Origin: Gammaproteobacteria bacterium
GTDB taxonomy: Bacteria; Pseudomonadota; Gammaproteobacteria; Pseudomonadales; Azotimanducaceae_A
Direction: 5' to 3'
Length of the DNA: 7,918 bases
Assembly: GCA_002728935.1 (NCBI GenBank)
Contig: PBWF01000103.1
Coordinates: forward strand, 1 to 7,918
The notes under the pieces are model-generated. The model made no database searches. It worked only from the letters and a program-made list of their open reading frames with translations, and was not told the origin of the DNA. The stretch's first letter is position 1, and each line of letters starts with the position of its first letter. Positions 6,687 to 7,918 of this stretch are shown here, piece by piece. The position numbers and the translations under genes are program-made.

Positions 6687-6728
6687 AGGAATGTTGCTGT
6701 CTAATAAACTAACAATGGAGATCAGCAT

Positions 6729-7918
6729 ATGCCAATCGAGAGATCGAAACTCAATCGATTGCTCGCCGGCTTCGTGGGCGCGCCGCTCGCAGTAGGAGCA
6801 TTCGCTCTTTCTGTTGGTGCAGCCTCGTCAGCGAGTGCAGAAGAGCTGGAAGAGGTGGTTGTCACCGGTTCCAGAGCAAAACCAAGAACGGTGGAAGATT
6901 CCCCCATCCCAGTTGATGTGTTCAGCCAAGCTGAACTCGAAGAGGTCGGTTACACCGATTCGAATGAGGTCATTAAGACACTCGTTCCATCGTTCTCAAT
7001 TGGCCGTCAGCCAATCAGTGATGGCGCGACGTTTATTCGTCCCGCCAACTTACGGGACCTGCCAACCGACAAAACTCTCGTTTTGGTCAACAACAAGCGC
7101 CGCCACAGAGCAGCACTGGTGGCCATCGGTGGCTCAGGGACCCAGGGCCCAGACATAGCGACCATTCCAATGAGCGCTATTAAGAATATTGAAGTGCTGC
7201 GTGACGGTGCGGGCGCAATCTACGGGACTGACGCCATCGCCGGAACGATAAACTTTATTTTGAAGGACAACAGCGAAGGCGGGTCATTGTCCATCGACAC
7301 GGGCGAATACTCGGAAGGTGACGGAGGAAGCGTCACGGTTCGGGGTAACATCGGTCTACCTTTAGGCGACAGTGGATTCCTCTCTATTTCTGGTGAGGCT
7401 TATGAAGCTGACCCGACCTATAGGGGAGAGCAGTACTGCCAGTCTTGGTTCGCAGTACCAGGTTGTGATGGGCAGAACGGGTCATACGCTTCGTTCGTTG
7501 CCAATGGCCGGGCAGATCGCGTTGCTGCTTCTCAAGAGGCCTCTTATCTGGCCAACTTCGCAAATGCATCAGTCGAAACCGAGAATGGAATCGTCCAGCC
7601 TTGGGGTCGGCCCAATGAGAAGCGATCAGGTATCTTCTATAACGCGGCAATCCCTGTGGAAAATGGTGAGATTTACTCTTTCGGTAACTACACCGCCAGT
7701 GAAGCCGATGGTAGTTTTTTCTATCGTTTTCCGTTTAATGGAACGATTGAAAACCTTCGTTCACAGGATGGCAGTATCTACTCGCCTCTAGAACTGTTTC
7801 CAGGAGGCTTTACGCCTCGTTTCTTTGGGGAAGTTACAGATGTATCGATTGTAGGTGGTTGGAAAGGCGATCTGACTCCAGATATGACATTGGACGTAAG
7901 CGCTCGCTATGGAAGCAA
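6729..7918 (+). CDS. TonB-dependent outer-membrane receptor, N-terminal part (runs off window)
   Basis: The first 396 residues of a TonB-dependent receptor; the frame is still open at the window end, so roughly half or more of the barrel is missing. Residues 1-37 are a signal peptide ending SASA before EELEEVVVTGSR, which serves as the TonB box. The plug domain spans about 55-178, with IPVDVFSQAELEE, PSFSIGRQ, TLVLVNNKRRHRAAL, GTQGPDIATIP and IEVLRDGAGAIYGTDAIAGTINFILK-type signatures. Barrel strands follow. Cys237 and Cys246 may form a disulfide in an outer loop. KRRHR and a later LFPGGFTPRFFG mark a receptor subfamily I recall from marine and other proteobacteria; its ligand is not established here. 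GGAG at 6717-6720 is eight bases before the ATG. It lies downstream of the transporter-hydrolase pair but is separated by about 850 bases, so it likely has its own promoter. Confidence 0.95.
   Translation, partial: MPIERSKLNRLLAGFVGAPLAVGAFALSVGAASSASAEELEEVVVTGSRAKPRTVEDSPIPVDVFSQAELEEVGYTDSNEVIKTLVPSFSIGRQPISDGATFIRPANLRDLPTDKTLVLVNNKRRHRAALVAIGGSGTQGPDIATIPMSAIKNIEVLRDGAGAIYGTDAIAGTINFILKDNSEGGSLSIDTGEYSEGDGGSVTVRGNIGLPLGDSGFLSISGEAYEADPTYRGEQYCQSWFAVPGCDGQNGSYASFVANGRADRVAASQEASYLANFANASVETENGIVQPWGRPNEKRSGIFYNAAIPVENGEIYSFGNYTASEADGSFFYRFPFNGTIENLRSQDGSIYSPLELFPGGFTPRFFGEVTDVSIVGGWKGDLTPDMTLDVSARYGS

Larger units (their letters stand above)
5883..6728. other. Long gene-free region ahead of the TonB-dependent receptor
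   Basis: About 846 bases without a convincing gene. Open frames on both strands are short, start poorly and match nothing I know. Visible items are an 11-base palindrome CCACAGTGTGG right after the hydrolase stop (5887-5897), an AT-rich stretch near 5998-6033 that could hold a promoter, a possible stem GACCCT/AGGGTC (6049-6054 and 6072-6077), a chain of TTGGC/GCCAA inverted repeats at 6266-6361 and CTG/CAG half-sites at 6662-6686. The region probably contains the receptor promoter and a long leader, perhaps a small RNA or a decayed gene. I recognise no known riboswitch. Confidence 0.55.

Noticed and set aside
7372..7791. Plus-strand open frame of 139 codons inside the receptor region
   Set aside because: It is a frame-shifted reading of the TonB-dependent receptor, whose own frame is open without a break from 6729 to the window end and shows clear plug and barrel motifs.

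Overview
The window looks like chromosomal DNA of a Gram-negative bacterium, most likely a marine-type gammaproteobacterium. The first 87 bases are the 3' part of a 5S rRNA close to the E. coli 5S. The rest carries a glycine/serine-rich lipoprotein protease, a TonB-dependent receptor and a TsgA-like transporter. Moderate GC and the protein styles suggest the OM60/Halieaceae or Cellvibrionales area, but that placement is inference.

Layout: (1) 1-161, the end of an rRNA operon with an intrinsic terminator whose 3' arm and T-run are tandemly duplicated. (2) 162-427, no convincing gene. (3) 428-1567, minus strand, a secreted calcium-dependent phosphoinositide phospholipase C-like enzyme that converges on the rRNA operon. 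(4) 1568-1785, a divergent control region. (5) 1786-3453, plus strand, a lipid-anchored S41 serine protease with a PDZ-like domain. (6) 3733-4917 and 4959-5882, plus strand, a likely two-gene unit: a TsgA-like major facilitator transporter followed by an inosine-uridine type nucleoside hydrolase. (7) 5883-6728, about 850 bases without a convincing gene, containing several inverted repeats. (8) 6729 to the end, plus strand, the N-terminal half of a TonB-dependent outer-membrane receptor that runs off the window.

How the parts may work together: the receptor could bring a ligand across the outer membrane, the transporter could carry it across the inner membrane, and the hydrolase could split a nucleoside in the cytoplasm into base and ribose. 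Only the transporter-hydrolase link is supported by tight spacing; including the receptor is a guess from proximity. The phospholipase and the S41 protease both act outside the cytoplasm and share one divergent promoter region, so they may share control. No CRISPR array, insertion sequence, prophage gene or recognisable defence system is present. All recognised genes belong to known families; the less ordinary items are the duplicated terminator arm, the cysteines that bracket the protease active site, and the structured gene-free stretch ahead of the receptor.
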